This document shows positions 18,539 through 28,143 of a DNA stretch of 64,000 nt, piece by piece (the first letter of the stretch is position 1; every line of letters begins with the position of its first letter). The notes below the pieces were generated by a model that saw only the letters and a list, made by a program, of their open reading frames with translations, was not told where the DNA came from and searched no databases. The stretch is from Ensifer adhaerens (lineage in GTDB: Bacteria; Pseudomonadota; Alphaproteobacteria; Rhizobiales; Rhizobiaceae). The DNA lies in the NCBI RefSeq assembly GCF_000697965.2, contig NZ_CP015881.1, positions 1,158,501 to 1,222,500 of the forward strand, given 5' to 3'. Both the position numbers and the translations under genes were made by a program.

Positions 18539-19747
18539 TTATGCCCGCGCTTCCATTTCAAGCACCGGCGCGCGTTGACCCAGAGCGGGAAGAGACGCTT
18601 CGGTGACGACGGCATGCAAAAAGCGGGCGGCCTTGGTCATCGCCTCTTCGCTCTGTGCCGGATCGACGAGAAGCGCGATACTGGTTTCGCCCAGCCGGCG
18701 TGCGACCGGGAGCCGCTCGGACGGCGAAAGCCCAAGATCGGTAAAGCACTTCTCCAGATAGACCTCCGAGCAACTTCCGGAAAAACACGGCACGCCTGCC
18801 GCATTCATCGCCGCGACGATCCAGTCGCGGTCGTGCCCGGGCTTCAATGCCTCCGGGCGAACGAAAGCGTAGTAGCGGTAATAGGCGTGGCGATATCCCT
18901 TCGGCAACGTCGGCACGCGCAACGCCGCAAGCTCTTGGGCCACCTCGTCGAGGATCGCAGCGTTGCGAGACCTTGTCGCGTGCCATGCCAAAAGGCGCTC
19001 CAATTGCCTCGAGCCGAGAACGGCCGAAAGCGACGTCATTCGCCAGTTCGTGCCGATCGTTTCATGCAGCCAGCGGAAGCCCGGCGGATGCTCTCTGAGG
19101 AACGCGGCGTCATAGGATTTGCCGTGGTCCTTACGGCTCCAGGCCTTCTTCCACAGTGCCTCGTCGTCAAGAGCGATGAGGCCACCCTCGCCGCCGGTCG
19201 TGATGATCTTGTCCTGGCAGAAGGAGAATGCCGCGATATCGCCGAAACTTCCGACCGGCCGGCCGTCGATCTCCGCGCCGTGGGCCTGCGCGCAATCCTC
19301 GATCACCCATAGTCCCGCCTGTCTGGCGAGGGCCATGATTTCCGGCATGTCGCAGGGAAATCCGGCCAGGTGGACCGCGATGATGCCCTTTGTCCGGCTG
19401 GTGACCTTCGGTGCGATCGTTGCGGCGCTGATGTTTTGGCTATTCTCGTCGACATCGGCAAACACGGGAACGCCGTCGCAAAACGAAACGCACGACGCCG
19501 AGGCGACAAAACTGCGCGGCGTCACGATCACCTCGTCGCCGGGTTCAAGACCGAGTGCGAAAAGCGCTAGTTCCAGCGCAAGCGTACCGTTTGCAAGCGC
19601 GATGGCGTGCTTACGCCCGAGTGCACGGGCATAGGCTTCCTCGAAGGCTGCGACGTGCGGCCCGGTCCAGGCATTCACCTTGCCCGACCTCAGGACCGCT
19701 GCAACATCCGCAATCTGTTCCTCGTCATATACCGGCCACGTCGCCAC
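18539..19747 (-). CDS. DegT/DnrJ/EryC1/StrS sugar aminotransferase
   Basis: A 402-residue PLP enzyme. The Schiff-base lysine is K180 in FSFCQDKIITTGGEGG, with the PLP-contacting ED at 150-151, so it is a true aminotransferase, unlike the dehydrase at 7699. It converts a nucleotide-linked ketosugar to an amino-sugar, which could then be formylated by the enzyme at the left edge or deacetylated by its neighbour. It lies 37 bases downstream of the PIG-L gene on the same strand. Its nucleotide-sugar substrate is unknown. Confidence 0.88.
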   Translation of the reverse strand: MATWPVYDEEQIADVAAVLRSGKVNAWTGPHVAAFEEAYARALGRKHAIALANGTLALELALFALGLEPGDEVIVTPRSFVASASCVSFCDGVPVFADVDENSQNISAATIAPKVTSRTKGIIAVHLAGFPCDMPEIMALARQAGLWVIEDCAQAHGAEIDGRPVGSFGDIAAFSFCQDKIITTGGEGGLIALDDEALWKKAWSRKDHGKSYDAAFLREHPPGFRWLHETIGTNWRMTSLSAVLGSRQLERLLAWHATRSRNAAILDEVAQELAALRVPTLPKGYRHAYYRYYAFVRPEALKPGHDRDWIVAAMNAAGVPCFSGSCSEVYLEKCFTDLGLSPSERLPVARRLGETSIALLVDPAQSEEAMTKAARFLHAVVTEASLPALGQRAPVLEMEARA

Positions 19748-19784
19748 AGCTTGCTCCCTCGCTCGACTGAAAACCCCGGAAATA

Positions 19785-20468
19785 TCAGATGACCTGCCGC
19801 ACCATCACGAAGGCCTCGGCGGCCGATTTCAGCACGGTTGCGCCGCGCAATGTGGCGAGCGCGTTCAAGGTCTCGAGGCTGCGCTCATGCGGCGCCGCCC
19901 GAACCTGGGACTTGAACGCCTTCATCGCCGCAAGCTTTCGAGCGATATGGTCGCTGATGTCGACAAACACATTCGGTGCGAAGCCCGGCGTCACATACGG
20001 CGCGTTCCAGTTGGTTTCAGACAGCGTCTCGTAAGCCAGGATAACCTTGGGATAACCGGGCTGATGCGGCCTTGCGGCCACCATCGACGACAGGAAGATC
20101 AATTGATGATCGACATGCATGTCACCGACGAAAGGGACGAGCAGCGTCTGCGGCGCGATGGAGCGCACCAGTTCGAACAGGGCGGCGTTAAGCGCCGAAT
20201 GGGAGGTTTCGGAAAGGGCTGCGGCGGGGAAACCCAGCCAGCGCGTTTCCTTGACCCCGAGAATCCGATGCGCCTCATGGGCTTCGGCCTGAACGGCTTC
20301 CACCGAGGCGCGATCATAGGCCGGTGGTTTTCCCTCCGTGACAACAGCCACGAAGACGTCGCTTCCGTGCGCCGCCAGCCGCGCCATCGTTCCGCCGGCG
20401 CCCAGAACCTCGTCATCGGGATGCGGTGCGATGACCAGCGTTCGTCCGAGCGTTTCGATCAGGCTCAT
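19785..20468 (-). CDS. PIG-L/LmbE family deacetylase
   Basis: A 227-residue zinc-dependent N-deacetylase-like protein. It carries APHPDDEVLGAGG near residue 14, the metal-binding HPDD motif, and a later histidine pair in DMHVDHQL. In sugar loci such enzymes deacetylate GlcNAc-type residues on nucleotide or lipid carriers. The ATG at 20468 with AGGGCAGCAGG immediately upstream is better than the longer frame to 20525. It is in the export/priming operon. The actual substrate is not known. Confidence 0.82.
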   Translation of the reverse strand: MSLIETLGRTLVIAPHPDDEVLGAGGTMARLAAHGSDVFVAVVTEGKPPAYDRASVEAVQAEAHEAHRILGVKETRWLGFPAAALSETSHSALNAALFELVRSIAPQTLLVPFVGDMHVDHQLIFLSSMVAARPHQPGYPKVILAYETLSETNWNAPYVTPGFAPNVFVDISDHIARKLAAMKAFKSQVRAAPHERSLETLNALATLRGATVLKSAAEAFVMVRQVI

Positions 20469-20629
20469 CCTGCTGCCCTCGCCAACGCGCCGGTCGCCGA
20501 CGACCTTAAGACCTCTACCCGGCAAGGACGATCATCTTTACCGGCTAACGCCGGCATCGGCCTACATGCGAACTCGCCCCTCACGCAACTCTCCATCTCT
20601 GCACGGCCGAAGCCCCTATTATTCCGAAG

Positions 20630-21949
20630 TTACAGGCCGGCAATCGATACGAAGATGACATCGCCAGGCAGCACCGCGGTAACGTTCGTGGCCTCGATGC
20701 TCTGTCTGCTCTTGGCCTCGCCGCGACCGGTCTCCCGGTCGATCTTGTAGAGAAACGATACCTGTTCCTGCTTGCTCGAATCGACCGCCGCAGCGGCCAT
20801 CAGGACCATCTGCTCCTTGGTTGTCTGACGCTGCGTTTCGAGCTTTTTGAGCGTGGCCTCGCGCTCCTGGAGCAAGGTCAGGATCTCCTTCTCGCGATTT
20901 GCCTTCAAGGTTTCGAGCTGCAGCTTGAGATTGGCGAGCTCGCGGTTGGAGCGCCCAATCTCGGAGATAAGCTCCAGCAATCGCGACTTTTCGCTCGAGG
21001 TTGCCATCTTCACCCGTGAAAGCTCGGATTCCGTGTTCAGCTCCCGTTTCCTGAGCGCGAGCGTCCTCGCCTCAACCTGTTCGTTGAGCGCGACGACCTC
21101 CTCCTGCTGCTCCTTGAGCTTGTCGAGGATCGTGAGGCTCGCCTCCGTCTGCATGATGCTCTGGTTGAGGATCTCCATCTGGTTCCTTGTCGACAGCAGG
21201 TCCGTCTTCAGGATCTTCTCCTCGATCGCGACCACGGGACCGACGGAAGTTTCATCGACATACATCTTGACGCTTTCCGGAATATCCTTGAGGTCGACCT
21301 TCTCGGAACCGCGCAATTGTGCGTAAAGCCGGGCGGTGTAAACCGCCTCCCGCACGATCTCGACATCTGTTTCCTCGATCGTGCCGCGCAGCTTCGCCTG
21401 GGCGAGGATGCGGTCAGCCGGATTGCTCATCGCCGTCTGCGGTCCACCGGCAAGGCCGACGGCCTGCTCGACCGTCAGTCCCGGGTAATAGGCGAAGGAG
21501 CCAGGCGTCCGCACTTCGCCAAGGATCAGTACAGGGCGAACCGTTACGATAGAAAGCGACAGCTTCGGATCGGTCAGCAACTGGCGGGACAGATATTCGC
21601 TGCGCAAGGCGTCAACCGCCTCGGGAATGGTTCGCCCCTCGATCTTGAACGTGCCGATCAAGGGAAAGGCGGCCGCTCCATCGGTCGCGATCGTCAGCGA
21701 CGTCGGCAACTCGGCATCATCCAATATGTCGAAGGACAGCACGTCCCCGACCGAAACCCGGTAGGCGGCCGGCGCCGCCTGGGTCGTGGGCATGGCGCTC
21801 GCTGTTGCAGCGCCCGATGCGGTGGCGCTGGGCGTACTGGCGGTCGATGCGCCGGCAGCGTGAACGGGACCCGTCAGCGACAACGTCGCCGTCGCGACGA
21901 TAGCGATATGACTGACGATGCGAAAGATTGTTTGAGCCGGAAACTTCAT
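20630..21949 (-). CDS. polysaccharide export outer-membrane protein (Wza/ExoF-like)
   Basis: A 439-residue secreted protein. An N-terminal signal sequence (about 1-31, ending PVHAAGA) leads to a Poly_export domain beginning AYRVSVGDVLSFDILD and an SLBB-like segment with LGEVRTPGSFAYYPGLTVEQA. A long coiled-coil region (about 240-390) resembles ExoF rather than classical Wza. No lipobox cysteine is visible. It should form or dock to the outer-membrane channel with the Wzc/ExoP-like partner at 23953. The ATG at 21949 has AGGGA upstream; it heads the minus operon. Confidence 0.88.
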   Translation of the reverse strand: MKFPAQTIFRIVSHIAIVATATLSLTGPVHAAGASTASTPSATASGAATASAMPTTQAAPAAYRVSVGDVLSFDILDDAELPTSLTIATDGAAAFPLIGTFKIEGRTIPEAVDALRSEYLSRQLLTDPKLSLSIVTVRPVLILGEVRTPGSFAYYPGLTVEQAVGLAGGPQTAMSNPADRILAQAKLRGTIEETDVEIVREAVYTARLYAQLRGSEKVDLKDIPESVKMYVDETSVGPVVAIEEKILKTDLLSTRNQMEILNQSIMQTEASLTILDKLKEQQEEVVALNEQVEARTLALRKRELNTESELSRVKMATSSEKSRLLELISEIGRSNRELANLKLQLETLKANREKEILTLLQEREATLKKLETQRQTTKEQMVLMAAAAVDSSKQEQVSFLYKIDRETGRGEAKSRQSIEATNVTAVLPGDVIFVSIAGL

Positions 21950-22251
21950 GCTTCCCTCTAATGAATAAATCCGAACTTCACGATGGTTCAACCGCACCAA
22001 GAGAAGCGGAAATTAAACTCCAACAATAGATGAATTTATTTTACGAGACCTCTGTAATTTCTTTCGGTCACTATGATATGCTTCAAAAACAGGTTCCACT
22101 GCACAATTTTTAATTGCATATGGATAAGTAATTTAAATTTTCCCAGAAACAGGGAAACAAATTTTTCTCGCAGCACGAGAACACTAAAACACATATTAGC
22201 ATTCTTCCATGAAACAGCCGTAATTGCAACCTCGAAGCAGGATGTGATTTT
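21950..22251. promoter_or_regulatory. AT-rich divergent promoter region
   Basis: About 300 bases between the divergent export operon and the wzx-like gene. It is strikingly AT-rich over 22020-22250 compared with both genes. I see no gene in it. Promoters for both directions are expected here, but I could not pick out individual boxes with confidence. Confidence 0.4.
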
Positions 22252-23601
22252 GTGACATTATTGGAATCACTACTAAAAAAGATAAGAAAGTATCGTTTAG
22301 CCTGGCAGGCGGAGACGGATCTCCACGGACGGCTCAAGAACATTGCGCACCTGCTGACCGGCAACTTCGCCAGCGCGTTCATCGGACTGGCGGGTTTTGC
22401 CTTGACCGCGCGAGCGCTCGGGCCTGCCGACTATGGCCTATTGGCGCTGTCGTTCGCCTACACACGTGGTATCGAGCGGTTTGTCAGCTTCCGTTCGTGG
22501 CAGCCGCTCATTAAATACGGGGCAAGGGCCCAGCAAGCAGGAGAGACCGACGATCTCAAGGCATTGTTCAAGTTCGGCCTAATGATCGATCTCGCCACCG
22601 CATTGGTCGGATGGGGCTTGGCGGTGCTAATCGTCCTCGTTGCCGGACCGCTTTTCGGCATTTCCGAACAGATGAGCCGTTTCGTGCTCATCTACTGTGC
22701 AGTCCTGCCCTTTCAGGTGACGGGCATGCCAACGGCAGTCATGCGCCTTTACGGCCGGTTCACGATCCTCGCTTATGGGCAGGTGGCCGCGAGCCTCCTT
22801 AGAGCACTGTTGTGTCTCGCTGGCGTTTATCTCGGCTGGGGGCTGTTCGAGTTTATGCTACTTTGGATGGCATCACAAATCGGCAGCAGCCTGAACAGGA
22901 TGTTTTGGGCTATTCGAGAGCTGTACAAGCAGGGCCTGCATGACGTTATGTGGGCTCCTCTTCGTGACATCAGGGACCGTTTTCCCGGATTTTGGAGCTT
23001 TTCGCTGTCGTCCAATTTGGCGCTCATCATTCAGGCCTGCGCCTTCGAGTTCGATACGCTGCTCGTCGGCTATCTCGCCGATCCAGGCTCGGCCGGCCTT
23101 TATCATATCGCCAAGCGAGTGGCCAAGATCGCCCAGCAGGCTGGCGAACAGGTTCAGGCGGTGCTCTACCCGGATCTTTCGCGCGTGTGGGCCACGGAAG
23201 GGATCTCCGAATTCCGCAAGACCGTGCGCCAGACCACTTTGCTGCTGTTTGCGTTCGGCGTGTGCGGCCTGATCGTTGCGAACCTGACCATCGAATGGGT
23301 TCTACGCGTGACGGCAGGGGCCGGTTTCGAAGCTGCCGCCCCACTAGTCGAGGTGCAGTTCCTCGCCGTCGTCGTCTTCCTGTGCGGCCGAACCCTTTAC
23401 TCGGCGTTGCTCGCCATGGGAAACGAGAAGACCCTACTCAAGAGCGCTGTTTCCGGCGGTCTTCTTTTCTGTGGCACGGCCACACTTCTCATTCCAGCTA
23501 TCGGAGCGGTAGGCGCCAGTGTGGCTCACATTTTGATGTCTACTCTCTGGTTTGTACAGATGTCGCTGGCCTACCGCCGGGGACTTGCCACCAAACTGTG
23601 A
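22252..23601 (+). CDS. oligosaccharide flippase (Wzx, MATE/PST superfamily)
   Basis: A 449-residue inner-membrane protein with about twelve hydrophobic helices. The first conserved segment is NFASAFIGLAGFALTARALG followed by PADYGLLALSFAYTR, typical of polysaccharide transporters of the PST family. It flips the lipid-linked repeat unit to the periplasm for polymerisation. The GTG at 22252 is the best start, with AGGA roughly ten bases upstream; a TTG at 22261 is also possible. The upstream DNA is AT-rich, and this gene appears to be transcribed alone. Confidence 0.87.
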   Translation: MTLLESLLKKIRKYRLAWQAETDLHGRLKNIAHLLTGNFASAFIGLAGFALTARALGPADYGLLALSFAYTRGIERFVSFRSWQPLIKYGARAQQAGETDDLKALFKFGLMIDLATALVGWGLAVLIVLVAGPLFGISEQMSRFVLIYCAVLPFQVTGMPTAVMRLYGRFTILAYGQVAASLLRALLCLAGVYLGWGLFEFMLLWMASQIGSSLNRMFWAIRELYKQGLHDVMWAPLRDIRDRFPGFWSFSLSSNLALIIQACAFEFDTLLVGYLADPGSAGLYHIAKRVAKIAQQAGEQVQAVLYPDLSRVWATEGISEFRKTVRQTTLLLFAFGVCGLIVANLTIEWVLRVTAGAGFEAAAPLVEVQFLAVVVFLCGRTLYSALLAMGNEKTLLKSAVSGGLLFCGTATLLIPAIGAVGASVAHILMSTLWFVQMSLAYRRGLATKL

Positions 23602-23883
23602 CATCTCAGCGCCCGCGCCCATTCTGTCGTCAGCGATCCGACAACAATTTGCCGCTCGCCCGATCAACTGGCCCTCAGTTCCTTGAGAATTGGAACCACA
23701 TTCAAGCACCGATAATGCTCGGAGGATGAGATGCGCATGCCCCTCGCGACGCATTCAGGGCGGGCCGGCAATTCGTGGGCCAAGCCATGCAAAGGCGTGA
23801 TAGCCGGCGATGCCCCACGTTACGGTGGCAGCTCCTCGCCCGAGCGTACCGGCTTTCCCGCCACCAAAACCGTTTTCACCCCT

Positions 23884-23914
23884 TCTAGGGGGGTGAGGGC
23901 CCTAGATTTCTTTT
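23884..23914 (+). terminator. intrinsic terminator between convergent wzx and wzc
   Basis: TCTAGGG at 23884-23890 pairs with CCCTAGA at 23900-23906 over a nine-base loop, and TTTCTTTT follows directly. It lies between the convergent genes ending at 23601 and 23953, 280 bases after the wzx stop. The 23602-23952 gap shows no other feature. Confidence 0.55.
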
Positions 23915-23952
23915 GACGCTGACGAGGAGTCTTCCGCGCCCTTCCGGTTCCG

Positions 23953-26133
23953 TCACTCCGAACGGTCGCAGTAGTTCATGACGTTGCCGAGAATAACCGC
24001 ATGGTTCAGCGAAAGCCGTTGCTGGACATTGGCGAGTTGGCGATCGGTCGTGACGCCCGAGCGGCAGACCAGAATGACGGAATCGACGTGCGACGCGAGC
24101 CAGATCACGCCTTCGTTTTCTTCAACGGCCGGCGCGTCGACGATGATCAGATCGTAGCTGTCACGCAGTTCGGCACAAAGGACATCGAGGTTCATCAGGC
24201 CCGGCCGCACCGAAATGAACTCAAGGTGGGGATAGGCCGGCGACGTCGCGATCCGGCTCTTGATATCGACCTTGCCTTCGAGCGGCGCCGTGATCGCGGT
24301 ATCCTTGGTGTTGGCACCGGCAATGTTCGGCGCGCTCTGCGCAGACATGTCGAGGTCGATGACGATCGGGCGCAGTCCGTCGACCTTTGCCATTGTCGCC
24401 ATGCCGAGCGCGACTGTGGTCTTGCCGTCTCCGAGCGCCGGCGAGCACAACATCACCACCTTGCCGCCCGCCTCATGGTCGATCGTGAGCCAGGCCATGC
24501 ATAGCGTGCGCATGGCGGTCGCCGCCGGTGACTCCGGATTGTTCAGCATGTAGTGATAAAAGGCCGACGAATTCCGCAAGCGCTTGCGCATATCGGGGAC
24601 ACTGGCAAGGTTCGGACGGTTGAGCAGTTGCTCGGCGTCGCGCGGCAGGTACAGCCTGCTCTCCAGCGAGTCCGAAATGATCACCCCGACGACCGCGAGC
24701 AGAACGGCCCCGATGCTGCCGGCGACGATCACCAGCGTGTTGTTCGGGAACGTCGGCTTCGTCGGCACTTCCGCATAGGACGCGATCCGTGCGGTTGGCT
24801 TGTACTCGCCTCTTTCGGGATTGAGCGCACCCAGCCTGAGCACGATCTGGTCGTAGATCGCCTGTTCCGACTGAAGGTCGCGGGCAAGTTCACGCCGACG
24901 GATTTCGGCAAGGTTGCGCCCCTGGACCTTGTCCTGCAGCGCGCTCAGTTCCGTCTGGAATTTTTCGGCGCGCACCGTTGCCACCTTGGCGTTGTTTGCC
25001 AGCTCGTGCACGAGGCGCTGCGCCTCGTTGCCGATCATGGTGCGCACGGACTCAAGCTCGTTCGTGGCGTCGAGGACCAGCGGGTGGTTCTTGCCGAACT
25101 TGGCGCCGAGCTGCGCACGCGTGCGCTCGAGCCGCGCCTCTTCACCACGCAACTGGTCAAGCTGCGTCGAGGTCAACGCACCGCCGGCCAATTCCTTCCC
25201 GTCGGAAGACACCAACTGCTTGGCCTCGTTGTATTTCGCAACCGCGCCGGCTTCCTCGACGCGCAAGGTCACATATTGCTCGTTGAGCTGCAGCATGCGG
25301 GCTCTTAGAACATCATCCTGCGGATCGAAGGTCAGGTCGCTGTCGCGGGCAAAGGCGGCGATATCGCGCTCCATGCCGGCAATTCGGGTCGCGCTGTTGG
25401 CCATCTCGCCGCGCAGATACGCAACCGTGTTGTTCGTGGCCTCTTCGGTCTTTTTCGCCGTCCAGGAGAGATATTGCTCGGCGAGTGCATCGGCGATCGT
25501 GGCCGCCTTCAAGGGGTTCGATTGCACCACGCGGATCGTCAGCGCGAGGCTTTCCCCGGTACGGGTGACGACATAGGAGTTCAGCAGCGTCGAGATGGCG
25601 CGGTTGCGCTGCACATTTTCCGAGATCAGCCGCTCCTTCTGCGTGCTCTCTGCCGGCGCACCGAAAATGAACTCGGAGATGTTGGCGAAGAACGACTGCA
25701 GGAACGTCTCGTGCTCGCTGCGGGTTTCAGGCAGGTAAGTGTTGAAATCGGGATCGTTGACCAGGTTGAGCGCATCGACGACGACGCCCACGAAGACACG
25801 CGAGCGGATCACGTCCAGCTCCGTTTCCATCACCGACCGGTCGCGTTCGAGCTTGCGCAACTCGACCTGCGCCTCGTAGGGGCGGACGTCGTTGCGGTCG
25901 AAGACGATGGCCGAAGCTGCGGTATAGGAGCGCGGCAGCAATGCGGCCGTCAGCAGCGTCGCAAGCAACGCAAACCCCAGCAGCGAGAAGAAGATCACGC
26001 GATACCGGCGGAAAAGCTCGACCAGATCGCGGATGCCATATCCGCGTGGCGCAACACGCGCCTCCCGATACTGAACCGCAGGCATTTGGCCTCGCCCTGG
26101 AGGCGCTTCGACTTTGCGATCGATGGTCAGCAT
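23953..26133 (-). CDS. polysaccharide co-polymerase / BY-kinase-like protein (Wzc/ExoP)
   Basis: A 726-residue inner-membrane protein. The N-terminal Wzz domain has a helix near 47-68 (FFSLLGFALLATLLTAAL), a long periplasmic coiled-coil region, and a second helix near 470-490. The cytoplasmic part has Walker A in CSPALGDGKTTVALG, an A'-like VIDLDMSAQS and Walker B YDLIIVDAP. It controls chain length and export with the Wza-like protein. The C-terminus stops soon after the ATPase fold with a single tyrosine, so the tyrosine cluster used for autophosphorylation in Wzc is missing. Start is the ATG at 26133. Confidence 0.88.
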   Translation of the reverse strand: MLTIDRKVEAPPGRGQMPAVQYREARVAPRGYGIRDLVELFRRYRVIFFSLLGFALLATLLTAALLPRSYTAASAIVFDRNDVRPYEAQVELRKLERDRSVMETELDVIRSRVFVGVVVDALNLVNDPDFNTYLPETRSEHETFLQSFFANISEFIFGAPAESTQKERLISENVQRNRAISTLLNSYVVTRTGESLALTIRVVQSNPLKAATIADALAEQYLSWTAKKTEEATNNTVAYLRGEMANSATRIAGMERDIAAFARDSDLTFDPQDDVLRARMLQLNEQYVTLRVEEAGAVAKYNEAKQLVSSDGKELAGGALTSTQLDQLRGEEARLERTRAQLGAKFGKNHPLVLDATNELESVRTMIGNEAQRLVHELANNAKVATVRAEKFQTELSALQDKVQGRNLAEIRRRELARDLQSEQAIYDQIVLRLGALNPERGEYKPTARIASYAEVPTKPTFPNNTLVIVAGSIGAVLLAVVGVIISDSLESRLYLPRDAEQLLNRPNLASVPDMRKRLRNSSAFYHYMLNNPESPAATAMRTLCMAWLTIDHEAGGKVVMLCSPALGDGKTTVALGMATMAKVDGLRPIVIDLDMSAQSAPNIAGANTKDTAITAPLEGKVDIKSRIATSPAYPHLEFISVRPGLMNLDVLCAELRDSYDLIIVDAPAVEENEGVIWLASHVDSVILVCRSGVTTDRQLANVQQRLSLNHAVILGNVMNYCDRSE

Positions 26134-26411
26134 GAGAGCCCTAACATATAAATTTGATAGAAATACCTGCCGTCAAAGAACTGTAGCCACGCTCACACAG
26201 AATCCGCGCGGCAAAAGGCAACGCCACGCAGGTAAATTACTGACATAGAAATAACATTCAAATTTAGAAAACTATATTATACCGCGTCCGGAAGAGCAAT
26301 AGTTGGTTGCCGCCGGACCACGGAACGATTTGACCTCCATGGTTGCGACAAACATGCTCGTGCACGTCCGACAATTACGGGCCGGCGCAGAAGAGAAACC
26401 GTAGGCCACCT

Positions 26412-27872
26412 CTAGTTCGGGTAGCGACCCGCAATCCGCTCCTGCGACAACCATTCCATGAACTGATCGAAGCGCGTGCCCCCACCGGTCGAGGCAGGCT
26501 CCCAGGCGTCATTCACACCGACGACGCCGCCGAATTTTTCCTCCACGCTATCGGCCATGCCATCGCCGTCCTCGTCGGCATAGGCATCTGCCTCTTTAAT
26601 CGCGGGGATCTCGCCGGGCGCAACCACCATGCGCCCTGCTCCCCTCTCGCCTTGTGCACCCATATCCTTGATCCAGGCGACATCGAGATCGTCGCGGGGA
26701 AACGCACCGGACTGGCCGCGAACCTCTTCATATGCCTCACCGGCTGCAAGGAGCGTATCAACCGCCAAGGGGCAAGGCGGGCGGTTCACCACGAATTGGT
26801 CTGTTCCTGGCGAAAGCAATTGAAGCGACTTGGATGGCGGCGCCCACAACTCGTTGCCGCTCTCGTAGATCTGCGGCTGGCCGGCGCTTTCGACATTCTG
26901 CCACTTTATTGCGTAGGTTTTCTCGACCGTGCTCGGACCCGCCTTGAAGTAGTTGCCGACATAGGAAATCGGCGTGCCGCCCGGATACTGCGAGAACACC
27001 TCGCCCCACTCGGAACGTGCATTGAAGAACACGTTGTTGACAATCTCGATGCAGGATTTTCCGTAGTGGTTGTTGTCGGGATTCCGGTCATTGTTGGAAA
27101 TGCAGGCGTTCCGCCAGAAGGTGATGTTCTGCGGGACTCTGGGATCGGCGCCGAGAAGGGTGCACTTGCTGTGCTTGTTCAGCCCCTCGGCAAAGATCGA
27201 ATTCGCGATGGTGATGTCGGTCGTGTTGGAATAGGTGCTGACGTTCTCGTCGGTCGCCCAGGACATCGACGTATGGTCGAAATAGACGCGCTGGCTGTTT
27301 TCGATCACCGCCGCATGGACGTTCTTGACGGAGTTCGGCAGCCGCGGCCGAATGCGCAGATGCCGGACGATCACGTCGTGCGTCTGCTTGGCAACAAGCG
27401 GGGTATGCCTCAGTTCGTCATTCGTCTGGTCGATGGTCAGCAAAATGCCGCCACCCGGCGCCGTCTGCCCGAGGATCGAGACCGAGTTGTTATCCTCGCC
27501 GATCACTAGCGAGGATTTGAGCTGGATGATGCCGGAAACGCGAAACACGCAATTTCGTGCCCCAGTCGCCTCGATGCATTCGCGCAGCGTGCCCGGGCCG
27601 GAATCCTCAAGGCTCGTCACCTGGATGATGCGGCCGCCGCGGCCGCCCTGCGCCATCTTGCCGTGCCCTTCGGCACCGGGAAACGCCACCATCTGCGGCT
27701 CGGTGGCCGAAGCCGCAACACCCAAGAAGGCAGAAAGCAGGGCAAGCGTGCGCGCACCATGCTGAAAAGCCTTTGCGCGTCGAGTCTGTTGCTGGAAAGA
27801 CCGAGAACCGAAATGGCCGGCCGACCGCGGCGCACGTGGTGATGTGCGCGGCATGACAATCTCAATCGGCAT
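26412..27872 (-). CDS. secreted pectate-lyase-like right-handed beta-helix protein
   Basis: A 486-residue protein with a probable export signal (about 30-60, ending VAASATEPQ). FPGAEGHGKMAQGGRGGRII and the repeated HTSMSWATDENV / NNVFFNARSEWGE segments match the PL1-like parallel beta-helix family. Near the C-terminus, YADEDGDGMADSVEEKFG looks like an EF-hand-type calcium loop. It could trim or cleave the polysaccharide made here, setting chain length or release. The ATG at 27872 has GGGAG eight bases upstream; a TTG at 27887 would extend it slightly. Its substrate is not known to be pectate. Confidence 0.8.
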   Translation of the reverse strand: MPIEIVMPRTSPRAPRSAGHFGSRSFQQQTRRAKAFQHGARTLALLSAFLGVAASATEPQMVAFPGAEGHGKMAQGGRGGRIIQVTSLEDSGPGTLRECIEATGARNCVFRVSGIIQLKSSLVIGEDNNSVSILGQTAPGGGILLTIDQTNDELRHTPLVAKQTHDVIVRHLRIRPRLPNSVKNVHAAVIENSQRVYFDHTSMSWATDENVSTYSNTTDITIANSIFAEGLNKHSKCTLLGADPRVPQNITFWRNACISNNDRNPDNNHYGKSCIEIVNNVFFNARSEWGEVFSQYPGGTPISYVGNYFKAGPSTVEKTYAIKWQNVESAGQPQIYESGNELWAPPSKSLQLLSPGTDQFVVNRPPCPLAVDTLLAAGEAYEEVRGQSGAFPRDDLDVAWIKDMGAQGERGAGRMVVAPGEIPAIKEADAYADEDGDGMADSVEEKFGGVVGVNDAWEPASTGGGTRFDQFMEWLSQERIAGRYPN

Positions 27873-28143
27873 ACAGTTTACTCCCAAAGCCTTTTGGCGG
27901 GCCCCGCTCCAGAAGCTTTAAAACGCTCGTGCAGGGCAATTCATTCCGCCCTATATCGTCAATCAAAAGAATATGTTTCGCGCAATTCGGGGCGAAGCTT
28001 TCCACTTTTGTTATAGTTCGTCAATTCGATTTATTTGCATCACCCGAATTAGGTATATAACTCGCGCTTTTGACCTCTCGAAGTAGCATTGAGACGGTGC
28101 TACAGTCTTGCGAATATTTAGTTTACTTTCGGGACCTTGTTTC

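Noticed and set aside
23731..23916. 61-codon plus-strand frame between wzx and wzc
   Set aside because: It overlaps the probable terminator and its product has no protein-like pattern or ribosome-binding site.
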